Under the pieces are notes generated by a model. That model made no database searches. It saw only the letters and a program-made list of their open reading frames with translations, and was not told the DNA's origin. A program made the translations under genes and the position numbers. 64,000 nucleotides of DNA from Streptomyces fradiae ATCC 10745 = DSM 40063 (GTDB taxonomy: Bacteria; Actinomycetota; Actinomycetes; Streptomycetales; Streptomycetaceae). This document shows, piece by piece, positions 17,272 to 25,221 of the stretch (positions are counted from its first letter, which is position 1; every line of letters begins with the position of its first letter). Location of the stretch: positions 4,442,501 to 4,506,500 of the forward strand of contig NZ_CP023696.1 of NCBI RefSeq assembly GCF_008704425.1, written 5' to 3'.

Positions 17272-20200
17272 GCGGGAAACCTCGGCACACATTCTCTGTG
17301 TGGGTCCCGTGCCCGGACCCACGGAGGCGTTCGATCGCACCGTGGAGGCTGTCGTCCGGGATCTGCGAAGCCTCCATGACTCGGGGAAGCATCTGGACGG
17401 GCTGTTCGTCCTCGGCACCCGCGGGGAGTTGCCTGGGGGCGGATACCAGGCCGCCCGGGACCTGGTCGACACACTGATGCTGGAGTGCATGGGCCATGCA
17501 CCGAACGCCATGCCGGTGGTCCTCGCGGCCCCCGGATTGGGTGACCGCCGTACGGACGGGGCCGGGCGCCGGACCCTGGTCCGTCGCGCTCTGACGGACA
17601 TGTGGGACGGTTACGCCGACGACTTCTGGCGCGGTGACCTTGATGAGGAGGTGGCGCAGCCGCTGAGGACCGATGTCTTCGGCGGGTTCGAAGGATGGCA
17701 GAGTCGCATTCGCCAGCCCGGTTCCTGGGTGCACACCGGCGTGCTGGTCGGTGATGCGGCGTCGAGCATCGACCTGGAGAGCCAGCACATCGGCCTGGTC
17801 ACGGTCAACACGGTCTTCCGCATGGTCGCCGAGGACGCTCCGGTGACTTTGGCGGGTTGCTACGACGAGCAGCTGAACCGCGCGGTCGGCACGGACTTCT
17901 CGGCTTGGGCCGAGGACAAGGCGCTGACAGTCCTCCTTGCCGGCCACACGTGCATTCTCCCCGATGTCTCTGGCATCTCCACGCCCGTGCTCGCCCTGGC
18001 CGGAGAGGGGGAGGCGGGCGGCGGCTGGCAGGTCGTGTCCCGGGCCCCTGGGCAGGTGCACCGGCTACTCCGGGTGGACTTCCGTGACCAGGGCCTCGAA
18101 GTAGCGGACGTCGAAGCGGGCCGCCCCGTTCCCCTGTTGTCGCGAGGTTCTTCAGCATCAGTGACCGCGCCCGCGCCGACGAACCGGGACCGCGTACCGG
18201 AGGAAACCGACGAAGCGGCGCTGATTAAGGACTTCTACCAGCAGGCTTCCACCGGGCGCATGGTGCTGGTGCTGGTTTCCGGGCCCGAAGCCGACAGCGC
18301 GGTTCTGGGGACGGACGAGCTGAACGAACGGCTCGCCCGGCTGGTGTATGGCTCCACCCCTTCGCCTCTGCCGTCACTCGCGGAAACCTGGGACGCCGCC
18401 CGCGAGGAGCTGTCCACAGGTCAACTCGAGCAGCAGGCCAAGGCGCTGCTATGCCCACCCGGCGCGAATCCTCGAGCGGCACACCGTGTGCTGAAGTCTC
18501 CCTGGTGGCGCATCTACGATTTCACGGGGTCCGACACCTTCGCCGTCGCTGTTGGTCGAGATCCGCAACTCGCCGACACCGTCGCCCTTGTCAATGGGGC
18601 CCAGGAGGTGCCCGGGAAGAAGAAGAACGTCATCGAAGTCGTGTCCATGAACGGAACGGTGGGCGAGGCGGGGGGATACGACTTCGGGACGGTGTCGACG
18701 CAGGACAGCGATCCCCGCAGCTTGTGGCGCCGGCAGTTCCAGACCGAACTGCTCAATCGTCCGGTGCTGTTCATGGCACTGTCTCCCGACAGCCCGGCGC
18801 TGTGGGACACGATCGCGCTGACCGACAGACTGTCCGGATCAGGTGGTGGTTACCCGGGTTTCATCGTCACTCCCGCGGGCTCCGACGCCAACCGCCCCAG
18901 GCTACGGCGCGCAGGGCTGAGGCACATTCAGGAGGCCCCTTTCGATTTCGCGACCCGGAGACTGAACCCCGGTCACGGAGATCTGATTGAGGGAATGCAG
19001 TCGCTCTCGCAGTCGCACGCGGGCGAACGCAGGGGCACTGGAGCCGTGCAGGTGGCGTCTTTGATCGCGGATGTGCCGAAGGGAGGCCGTGCCTTTCTGG
19101 AGGGCAGTGAGCCCACGTGGGGCGACATCGTCCACAACGTCGCCGCCGACCTGTCGATGGTGGACGCGCTGGAGAAGGCGGCGCAGCGTGATCAGAGTGG
19201 CCGGGCACCCATTGTCCTGCTTAAGGGAAGCGCCGGCTCGGGCAAGACGACGGCACTGATGCAGTGTGCGTACCGCTTCCACGTGCGGGGCGAGAAGGTG
19301 TGCTGGGTGGACCGCGACGCCTCGGTGCCGCGCCGGACCATCGAGGACCAAGTTCTGGAACAGCACATCGGGGCCGTGTTCGTCGATGACGTCGACATGT
19401 TCGGCGGCCAGGCGGCGACGATGCTCAAGACCCTGAACAAAGGCGGCGAGACTGCGGTGGTCGCCGCCATCCGCACGACCCGTCACTCCGTCCTGGACGC
19501 CACGTTCGATCCCACCACCTTGCGATCCGACGAGCCTCTCACCGACGCGGATCTGAAGAACCTCATCAAGGCACTGAAGAAGCAGGGACTGCTGGGTGAG
19601 CTGAAGAAGCATCGCTTGCCGCCTCAGCGTCTCAACGCGATGCGCACGATCTGCGAGCGGGGCCTGCTCGCAGCGATGATCAAGGTGGTGACCGGCAAGG
19701 ACTTCGAGGAGAAGGTCCGCAGCGAGTTCCAGCAGTTGGGCGAGGCGGAGCGGGCGGCGTACGCTACCGTCTGCCTCTTCGAATCCGCGCTCGTCTACAA
19801 GCAGCGCGGCATCGACGAAGAAGATCTGCTGTTGATCATCGCCGGCGGCGAGGCGCCCACACGCAGCCTCCGCGAGGCCGTCTCGAGACTTGTCGGGATG
19901 GGGATACTCATGCGGTCTGGTGACGGCCGAGTCCGGTGCCGGCAGCGCGCCATCGCTGACACCGTGGTCGATTCGGTGCTCAGGAACAACGTCGAGCGAC
20001 TGTCCTCGGTGGTGGAGTTTTTGCTCGTCTTCTACGCGGCGAGGGCATGCAACATCCAGGACAACGACCATCCCTTGCGCAGAGCGATGATCAAGCTGCT
20101 TAGCCATTCGCTGATGAACGACCTGAAGCTCCCGGTCCAATCCGTGCGGAATATCTACGACAGGGTGCTCCCCTCACTTCAGGACGATCGGCACTACTGG

Positions 20201-20659
20201 CTGCAGCGGGGGCAGTTTGAGCTGGAGAACGGAGATCTCGGCATCGCCCGCAACCACTTGCTGAGTGCCAAGGGATGTGACGGAGGAGAGCAGGACACCT
20301 TCGTGCGAACCACCAGTAGCGCGATCGACCTGAAGGCGGCGGCCAAGGCGCCACGCAAACACGATCTCGAAAAGGCAGCCGTCAATGCTATCCAGGAGCT
20401 CTACGCCGTCACTCGCGAACGCGGCGGAGACGCTCCACACAGTTACACGATCCTGGCCCGTGAAGGCAGCAGATGGCTGGAGGCGTGTGCCGAGACCCTC
20501 GATTCTCAGGCGTTCCTGGATAATCAGACTTTGATTCTCCAGATTATCGTGGAAGGTAAGAGGTTCTGTCGCGGAAACCACCAGTTCATGTCCGTCGCTG
20601 ATACCTACGAGCCGTTCCTCAAGAAGCTTCAGCCACGGGGCCCCGGAATTCCGGTTTAA
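17264..20659 (+). CDS. Calcineurin-like/SIR2-like/STAND NTPase, putative defence protein
   Basis: 1131 aa. Residues 1-300 read as a metallophosphoesterase fold (GLFVLGTRGELPGGGYQAA, PVVLAAPGLGD, TVLLAGHT) with several metal ligands replaced. Residues 315-600 resemble a SIR2-like domain (MVLVLVSGPEA, then FTGSDTFAVAV, VIEVVSMNGTVG and NRPVLFMALSPDSPAL), again lacking the usual GAG and N-D pairs. Residues 640-900 are a STAND ATPase: Walker A KGSAGSGKTT near 654-663 and Walker B AVFVDDVD near 704-711, then a winged-helix-like part. The C-terminus is helical, TPR-like. This architecture is typical of NTP-dependent antiviral or conflict proteins. It overlaps the three-TM gene and ends exactly at an IS1380 insertion that preserves its stop. 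Confidence 0.75.
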   Translation: MAERETSAHILCVGPVPGPTEAFDRTVEAVVRDLRSLHDSGKHLDGLFVLGTRGELPGGGYQAARDLVDTLMLECMGHAPNAMPVVLAAPGLGDRRTDGAGRRTLVRRALTDMWDGYADDFWRGDLDEEVAQPLRTDVFGGFEGWQSRIRQPGSWVHTGVLVGDAASSIDLESQHIGLVTVNTVFRMVAEDAPVTLAGCYDEQLNRAVGTDFSAWAEDKALTVLLAGHTCILPDVSGISTPVLALAGEGEAGGGWQVVSRAPGQVHRLLRVDFRDQGLEVADVEAGRPVPLLSRGSSASVTAPAPTNRDRVPEETDEAALIKDFYQQASTGRMVLVLVSGPEADSAVLGTDELNERLARLVYGSTPSPLPSLAETWDAAREELSTGQLEQQAKALLCPPGANPRAAHRVLKSPWWRIYDFTGSDTFAVAVGRDPQLADTVALVNGAQEVPGKKKNVIEVVSMNGTVGEAGGYDFGTVSTQDSDPRSLWRRQFQTELLNRPVLFMALSPDSPALWDTIALTDRLSGSGGGYPGFIVTPAGSDANRPRLRRAGLRHIQEAPFDFATRRLNPGHGDLIEGMQSLSQSHAGERRGTGAVQVASLIADVPKGGRAFLEGSEPTWGDIVHNVAADLSMVDALEKAAQRDQSGRAPIVLLKGSAGSGKTTALMQCAYRFHVRGEKVCWVDRDASVPRRTIEDQVLEQHIGAVFVDDVDMFGGQAATMLKTLNKGGETAVVAAIRTTRHSVLDATFDPTTLRSDEPLTDADLKNLIKALKKQGLLGELKKHRLPPQRLNAMRTICERGLLAAMIKVVTGKDFEEKVRSEFQQLGEAERAAYATVCLFESALVYKQRGIDEEDLLLIIAGGEAPTRSLREAVSRLVGMGILMRSGDGRVRCRQRAIADTVVDSVLRNNVERLSSVVEFLLVFYAARACNIQDNDHPLRRAMIKLLSHSLMNDLKLPVQSVRNIYDRVLPSLQDDRHYWLQRGQFELENGDLGIARNHLLSAKGCDGGEQDTFVRTTSSAIDLKAAAKAPRKHDLEKAAVNAIQELYAVTRERGGDAPHSYTILAREGSRWLEACAETLDSQAFLDNQTLILQIIVEGKRFCRGNHQFMSVADTYEPFLKKLQPRGPGIPV
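20656..20659. repeat. TTAA target duplication, left
   Basis: TTAA directly before the IS; the TAA stop of the STAND gene lies within it. The second copy is at 22321-22324. Confidence 0.8.
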
Positions 20660-20709
20660 CCTCGCGCTTTCATGAAGCGGGTTGTCCGGCAGGCGGTCAG
20701 GAAAGCAGA

Positions 20710-20776
20710 AAGTGCCTCTGACCAGCAAGAATGAGGATTGTCGAGGTCCTTGTTCCTGCCACCGCCGGAGGCACTT
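20710..20776 (+). promoter_or_regulatory. Foldback hairpin over transposase ribosome-binding site
   Basis: AAGTGCCTC (20710-20718) is perfectly complementary to GAGGCACTT (20768-20776), which includes most of the GGAGG ribosome-binding site of the transposase. Read-through transcripts entering the IS would mask the site, a known self-limiting strategy in other IS families. Confidence 0.55.
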
Positions 20777-20781
20777 CCCAG

Positions 20782-22158
20782 GTGAAGCACTCTATCGGGT
20801 TCTATCCCCGTGTCCGCGTCCATGGCGACGGTCGCCAGGTCGTCTCCCGGGCTGGGGCGGTCCTGCTCGTCGAAACGGTCCGCAAGACCGGTCTTGACCA
20901 GGTCATATCGGCAGCGCTGACGCCGTGGCGCAAGCCGCGGGCCGTCCACGATCCCGGGAAGGTCCTCCTGGATGTCGCCCTGGCGGTCGCACTGGGCGGG
21001 GACTGCCTCGCGGATGTCGCCGTGCTGCGGGCCGAGCCGGCCGTCTTCGGTCCGGTCGCTTCCGACCCGACCGTCTCCCGCCTGATCGACACCCTCGCCG
21101 CCTCCGGTGAGAAAGCTTTGCAGGCGATCCGGTCCGCACGCTCCGAAGTCCGTGACCGTGTCTGGTCGTTGGCCGGTGAGAATGCCCCGGACACCGGCGG
21201 GCAGGTCGTCATCGATCTTGACGGCGTCCTCGTGATCGCGCACTCCGACAAGGAGGACGCGGCCGCGACCTGGAAGAAGACCTACGGCCACCATCCGCTG
21301 ACGGCCTTCGTCGACCACGGACCGGGCGGAACCGGCGAGCCGGTCGCCGCCCTCCTCAGGCCGGGGAACGCGGGCTCGAACACGGCAGCGGACCACATCA
21401 CCACCGCCCAGTTCGCCCTGGCCCAGCTACCGAAGAAGTACCGGCGGGGGCGGCAGACGCTGATCCGCACGGACTCCGCCGGCGGCACTCACGACTTCGT
21501 GTCCTGGCTCGCCCGGCGAGGACGATGGCTGTCCTACTCGGTCGGCATGACGGTCACCGAGGCGATCCATGAGCACGTGCTGCAAGTCCCCGCATCGGCC
21601 TGGACAGCGGCCGTCGAGACCAATGGTGAGGTCCGTGACGGGGCTTGGGTCGCCGAGCTCACTGGCAAGCTGCTGGACGGCTGGCCCAAGGGCATGCGGC
21701 TGATCGTCCGAAAGGAACGGCCGCACCCCGGCGCCCAGTTGAGGATCACGGACGCGGACGGCATGCGGATCACGTGCTTCGCGACCAACACCGCCGGTCG
21801 GCCGATCGCCGAACTCGAGCTCCGTCACCGGCTACGGGCCCGGGCGGAGGACAGGATCCGGGCTGCCCGGGCCACCGGCCTGCGCAACCTGCCCCTCCAC
21901 ACCACGGCCCAGAACAAGATCTGGCTCGAGATCGTCCAGATCGCCCTCGACCTGCTGGCCTGGATGCCCATGCTCGCGCTCACCGGCAATGCCAGGCTCT
22001 GGGAGCCCCGCCGCCTGCGGCTCCGCCTGTTCACCGCAGCCGGACAATTCGTCACCACCGGCCGCCGGCGGATCCTCCGCCTGGCCCGGCACTGGCCCTG
22101 GACCGGCCACATCACCGCCGCACTCGAACGGCTCGCACTCCTGCCGAATCCTGGCTGA
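20782..22158 (+). CDS. IS1380-family transposase
   Basis: 458 aa from the GTG at 20782 (VKHSIGFYPRVRVHGDGRQV), the usual N-terminus of Streptomyces IS1380 transposases, with GGAGG 10 nt upstream. Motifs of the DDE domain include VIDLDGVLVIAHSDKE (first Asp) and LIRTDSAGGTHDFVSWL (second Asp). A later region, LHTTAQNKIWLEIVQIALDL, ends the catalytic core. The frame is uninterrupted, so the enzyme may be active. Confidence 0.93.
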   Translation: MKHSIGFYPRVRVHGDGRQVVSRAGAVLLVETVRKTGLDQVISAALTPWRKPRAVHDPGKVLLDVALAVALGGDCLADVAVLRAEPAVFGPVASDPTVSRLIDTLAASGEKALQAIRSARSEVRDRVWSLAGENAPDTGGQVVIDLDGVLVIAHSDKEDAAATWKKTYGHHPLTAFVDHGPGGTGEPVAALLRPGNAGSNTAADHITTAQFALAQLPKKYRRGRQTLIRTDSAGGTHDFVSWLARRGRWLSYSVGMTVTEAIHEHVLQVPASAWTAAVETNGEVRDGAWVAELTGKLLDGWPKGMRLIVRKERPHPGAQLRITDADGMRITCFATNTAGRPIAELELRHRLRARAEDRIRAARATGLRNLPLHTTAQNKIWLEIVQIALDLLAWMPMLALTGNARLWEPRRLRLRLFTAAGQFVTTGRRRILRLARHWPWTGHITAALERLALLPNPG

Positions 22159-22320
22159 CCAACGGATTCACCCATCCCTACGACAACCCTTCACCACCCG
22201 GAGCAGTGGAACCCGGCGCCACCCCGAGACGGCACTCGGGCCCTCAGCCTGCCCACCCTCAGCTCACGGCACGAAAACGGGCCACCGACTCCGTCGGCGG
22301 CCCGTCACGAAACTTCGAGG

Positions 22321-22324
22321 TTAA
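22321..22324. repeat. TTAA target duplication, right
   Basis: Second copy of the TTAA that flanks the IS1380 element; removing the IS and one copy restores ccg gtt taa gtc, so the STAND gene ended here before insertion. Confidence 0.8.
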
Positions 22325-22414
22325 GTCGTTCGTCGTCACGGCTGTCAGTTGTCACCCTGAGCCCTCGATGACGTAGCCGTAGTCGATCCCCTCGGGATGC
22401 CGGGACGGCATTGG

Positions 22415-23146
22415 TCACCTCTCCGGGTGCAGGTCGGTGCGGTCGATCCAGGTGGGGGCGACGAAGATGTCGTCGCCGACGGGGGCTTCGGAGGCTTCCA
22501 GGGGGGACCAGGTGCGGGACTCCTCGACCAGGTGCTCCCAGGGCGCGGTCCAGTCGAGTTCCCAGCCAAGGTCGGGGCCGGAGACGCCGTACGTGCCGCC
22601 GGCGTCCACCCGCCAGAACTGGGAGTAGAGGATCACCTGGGCGTGGTCGGCCAGGTCGTTGATGATCTCGGTGAAGTGGGCCGAGGGCCAGCCGGGGGCG
22701 TCGTCCGCAGCGGTGGCTCGTAGGCGCGCGGTGAGCGGTGGGACGACGGGGGTGCGTGCGCCGAGTTCGGTCAGGGCCCAGCGGATGCCTTCCAGCTCGC
22801 TCCAGTCCGGTGGCGTCGCCCGTTCCAGGCAGGCGCGGTAGGCGCGGCGCACGGCCTCGACCGCGCCGTCGATCTTCAGGCTCGCCAGTGCCATCGCCGC
22901 CCATTCCCAGACGGTGGAGTCGTCGCTGCCCAGGAGGGCGATCAGCGCGGGGCCGCAGCGTGGGTCCGCCACCTCTTCGAAGACCTCGATGGCGGTCAGC
23001 TGCCCCAAGCCGCCGAGGGAGGGCAGTCCGTCGATGAGGGCGGGGATGGCGTCGGAGCCGATGCCGATCAGTTCCGCGCGGGCGTCGTAGGACGGGCCGG
23101 TCGAGTCGTCGAGCTGCTGGATGAGTCTCTCGATGTGGGCGGTCAT
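22415..23146 (-). CDS. HEAT-repeat protein
   Basis: 243 aa from the ATG at 23146, which overlaps the CPCC gene stop by 4 nt (ATGA). Residues about 20-110 contain HEAT-like helical repeats (ELIGIGSDAIPALIDGLPSL, TAIEVFEEVADPRCGPALIA, WEWAAMALASLKIDGAVEAV). The C-terminal part (HAQVILYSQFWRVDAGGTYG onward) is a distinct acidic, Trp-rich domain. HEAT proteins paired with small Cys-rich proteins are common among bacterial immunity-type genes; function here is inferred only. It is convergent with the STAND gene/IS. Confidence 0.7.
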   Translation of the reverse strand: MTAHIERLIQQLDDSTGPSYDARAELIGIGSDAIPALIDGLPSLGGLGQLTAIEVFEEVADPRCGPALIALLGSDDSTVWEWAAMALASLKIDGAVEAVRRAYRACLERATPPDWSELEGIRWALTELGARTPVVPPLTARLRATAADDAPGWPSAHFTEIINDLADHAQVILYSQFWRVDAGGTYGVSGPDLGWELDWTAPWEHLVEESRTWSPLEASEAPVGDDIFVAPTWIDRTDLHPER

Positions 23147-23523
23147 GGGTGGCCCCGACGCCAGAAGGTGGGCAGCCACCAGCAGAGCACCGAGCGGTCG
23201 TCGGGCCACGGGGCGCGGCGCACGGCCGCCCAGTCCTCGAAGGAGTCCCGGGTCAGATCGATGGGGCGCCAGGCTGGGTCGAGCGGCTCGTCCTCGGCCG
23301 GCGGGCGGACGAACCGCCGGCCGTGCTCATCGCAGGCGCCGAAGTCCTGGTAGTTCCGCTGGGCCTCTATCAGGGAGACCTTGTTCGCCCCGCCGCTCAT
23401 GGCCGGCCATCGGAACTGGACCCCGTCGTCCTCCCAGAAGCAGACGGGGCAGATCTCGTACGAGCCGGGCATCGCGCCCAGTACGCGGTGCCCGCAGCAT
23501 GGGCAGGGGTAGCGGTCGCTCAC
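23143..23523 (-). CDS. CPCC family cysteine-rich protein
   Basis: 126 aa, GTG start at 23523. YPCPCCGHRVL, then SYEICPVCFWEDD, gives two CxxC knuckles of a zinc-ribbon-like CPCC domain. PMSGGANKVSLIEAQRNYQD-type sequence (here PAMSGGANKVSLIEAQRNYQ) is the conserved continuation of the family. The stop overlaps the HEAT gene start, so the pair forms a small operon at the right end of the element, 190 bp from attR. CPCC proteins are often cargo of mobile elements and toxin-immunity loci. Confidence 0.85.
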   Translation of the reverse strand: MSDRYPCPCCGHRVLGAMPGSYEICPVCFWEDDGVQFRWPAMSGGANKVSLIEAQRNYQDFGACDEHGRRFVRPPAEDEPLDPAWRPIDLTRDSFEDWAAVRRAPWPDDRSVLCWWLPTFWRRGHP

Positions 23524-23658
23524 CTGGGCAGTCTCCTTGCCGCTCCCGCCGGTGCGCCATGGATTTCTCGGCCTCCGCCCGCCCGGCCGGTCCGCAGCCA
23601 GTCCGCAGGACACCCGTAAACGGCCGTCGGGAGCCAACGTATGCCAACGAGGAAATCC

Positions 23659-23697
23659 CAGGTCAGGCGCATGCAGGGGGCTCCGCCGCAGGTCAGG
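23659..23697 (+). promoter_or_regulatory. Candidate integrase arm sites (right)
   Basis: CAGGTCAGG at 23659-23667 and 23689-23697, a direct repeat with 30-bp period just inside the right core. The inverse octamer lies at 2123-2130 next to attL. Confidence 0.35.
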
Positions 23698-23712
23698 ATC
23701 AGCCCGCAGGCA

Positions 23713-23726
23713 TTCCGCTTCAACGT
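23713..23726 (+). repeat. attR core with displaced ychF end
   Basis: TTCCGCTTCAACGT, then gtga. Read in frame this is FRFNV and a TGA stop, so it appears to be the original ychF 3' end pushed 21.6 kb away by integration. Confidence 0.8.
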
Positions 23727-23774
23727 GTGACCATGCGCGCACTGCGCCTGGCTGACCTTCGAACGTCAGGTCAG

Positions 23775-23806
23775 AAGGGGTCGACTCCTCCGGGAGTCGA
23801 CCCCTT
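23775..23806 (+). terminator. Displaced native ychF terminator
   Basis: Fourteen-base perfect stem (23775-23788 with 23793-23806), loop TCCG, 45 bp after the displaced ychF stop. Its position supports the reading that host DNA resumes here. Confidence 0.8.
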
Positions 23807-23980
23807 CGTCGTTGCCGCACTGGAGCGATGGACTCACGTGGATGTCGCCGACCTCCGTGTCGGTGCCACAGCCGGAGGTCCCGGTGGCACTTCGCGGCTC
23901 CCTCCCCTCGTCCGATTTCGATGTCGTTATGGCGTCGCATTTGATATCGTCACGGTGTCGTCGGACGGTGGAGGTGGCTG

Positions 23981-24232
23981 ATGGCCAGGACTGTGATCGA
24001 TCTGGACGAGGAGATCGTCGAGCAGGCGATGCGGGTGTACGGGGTGAAGACGAAGGCCGCCGCGGTGCGGGCGGCCATGGAGGAGGGGGTGAAGCTGCGG
24101 TTGCGCCGTGAGTTGTTCGACGCCATGGACGACGGCGAGTTCGACGATGTGTTCGCGGAGATCCGCTCGCAGACGGGGCCGCGGAATCCGGACGGCTCCC
24201 TGAAGCGTGAAGGCAGGGCCTCGGCGGCGTGA
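23981..24232 (+). CDS. vapB: VapB-type antitoxin
   Basis: 83 aa. MARTVIDLDEEIVEQAMRVY starts a ribbon-helix-helix DNA-binding domain; VKTKAAAVRAAMEEGVKLRL is the usual second helix; and the acidic C-terminus (FDAMDDGEFDDVF) would wrap the toxin. GGAGG lies before the ATG. The stop overlaps the toxin start by 4 nt, typical of type II pairs, and VapB should autoregulate the operon. It sits just outside attR, between the two copies of the att-like sequence. Confidence 0.9.
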   Translation: MARTVIDLDEEIVEQAMRVYGVKTKAAAVRAAMEEGVKLRLRRELFDAMDDGEFDDVFAEIRSQTGPRNPDGSLKREGRASAA

Positions 24233-24645
24233 AGGGGCGCTACCTCATCGACAAGTCCGCGCTGGCCCGCCGGAACAGGCCGGCGGTGCGGGCGCGCCTG
24301 GACGCCTTGGACCGCGATGGGCTCTTGGCGGTATGCGCACCGACCGAGTACGAGGTTCTGTACTCGGCGCGCGGAAAGCCCGAGGCGCTGCGGCTGCGCA
24401 CCCTGCTCCGCGGATTCGACTACCTGCCCTGTAATGACGCGGAGTTCGAGCGGGCGCTCGAGATCCAGACCCTGGCGCTGAGCGCCGGTTTCCACCGGGC
24501 GCTGTCCCTCGCCGACGTCCTCATCGCGGCGACCGCCGAGCGGCACCGGGCCACGGTCCTGCACTACGACGGTGACTTCGACATGATTGCCTCTGTCTGC
24601 GGTCTCCGAGCCGAGTGGGTCGTGGAACCGGGTGCCGTCGACTGA
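24229..24645 (+). CDS. vapC: VapC-type PIN-domain toxin
   Basis: 138 aa, GTG start inside the antitoxin stop. PIN-domain acidic residues are present: Asp8 (YLIDKSALAR), Glu40/Glu43 (APTEYEVL), Asp96 (LSLADVLIA) and Asp114/Asp116 (LHYDGDFD). VapC enzymes are Mg-dependent ribonucleases, often cutting tRNA or rRNA. The gene looks intact. Confidence 0.92.
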   Translation: MKGRYLIDKSALARRNRPAVRARLDALDRDGLLAVCAPTEYEVLYSARGKPEALRLRTLLRGFDYLPCNDAEFERALEIQTLALSAGFHRALSLADVLIAATAERHRATVLHYDGDFDMIASVCGLRAEWVVEPGAVD

Positions 24646-24698
24646 GCCCGAACCGCGCACCGGCGCCCGCGGGTGTCGGGCGGCAATCCGAAAGGCGG

Positions 24699-24743
24699 TT
24701 CCGCCGCAGGGCGGGACCGGCCCGCGAGCATTCCGCTTCGACG
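24699..24743 (+). repeat. Second, degenerate attR-like copy
   Basis: Aligned without gaps to 23681-23725, 37 of 45 bases match, including ccgccgcagg and the core-like gcattccgcttcgacg. It suggests a remnant of an earlier related integration or a duplication that trapped vapBC between the copies. Confidence 0.55.
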
Positions 24744-25029
24744 CCCTCGCGGATGGCCCCCATGGGTGGTGGCCGCGTCATGCGCACAAGAGTGCCGAGG
24801 GTTCCGTGCGTACAGAGGTGTGAGCGCGGGTGATCGGGTGGGGGGCCTTTTGGATCGGTTCTGATCGTTTGGTTCAGTACGACAAGAATGACTTTGCATG
24901 GGCCGTTGGAGGGGGCCGGTTCGTCCCGGGGGCGCGGTACTTTCGCTTCGGGTCCTCGACGGAGGGCCCGCCCGGGGGAGTGCACCACCACGGTTCCCGG
25001 GGGCGGTTCAGATCGAAGGCAGACACACC

Positions 25030-25212
25030 ATGCTCGAGCCGATTCGCCGAGGGCGCCGACCGCTGCCCGCCGGGTGCGTGCACCGTACCAGTCCGCCCGT
25101 CGTCCACGCGGGGGGCCGCCCGCCGTCGCGCCGCGGGCACCCCGGGCATCCGCTCACGCCGCCTCGCGCGGTGTCCCGGACAGGGGCCGGCGCAGCGGCC
25201 CCGCGCGCCTGA
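25030..25212 (+). CDS. Possible small protein
   Basis: 60 codons from an ATG with gaagg upstream, rich in Arg and Pro, ending 9 bp before the next gene. Codon bias is only moderate and I recognise no family; it may be a leader or non-coding. Confidence 0.25.
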   Translation: MLEPIRRGRRPLPAGCVHRTSPPVVHAGGRPPSRRGHPGHPLTPPRAVSRTGAGAAAPRA

Positions 25213-25221
25213 GGAGCCCGC

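Larger units (their letters stand above)
20660..22320. mobile_element. IS1380-family insertion sequence
   Basis: 1661 bp, flanked by TTAA on both sides. The terminal inverted repeats begin CCTCG: left CCTCGCGCTTTCATGA (20660-20675), and the right end read inward is CCTCGAAGTTTCGTGA (22320-22305), 12 of 16 identical. It contains one intact transposase gene. The length and 4-bp duplication fit the IS1380 family. The insertion lies at the 3' end of the STAND gene and leaves its stop unchanged. Confidence 0.9.
24646..25221. other. Intergenic region with att-like remnant
   Basis: No convincing gene apart from a weak 60-codon frame (25030-25212). The left part holds a degenerate copy of the element's right end (24699-24743). 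A lower-GC stretch around 24830-24900 may hold a promoter. Confidence 0.45.

Noticed and set aside
18902..20140. 412-codon frame opposite the STAND gene
   Set aside because: No ribosome-binding site, no motif, and fully inside the STAND gene.
17264..20659. Truncation of the STAND gene by the IS
   Set aside because: The target duplication TTAA keeps the same in-frame TAA; the uninterrupted sequence would end at the same codon.
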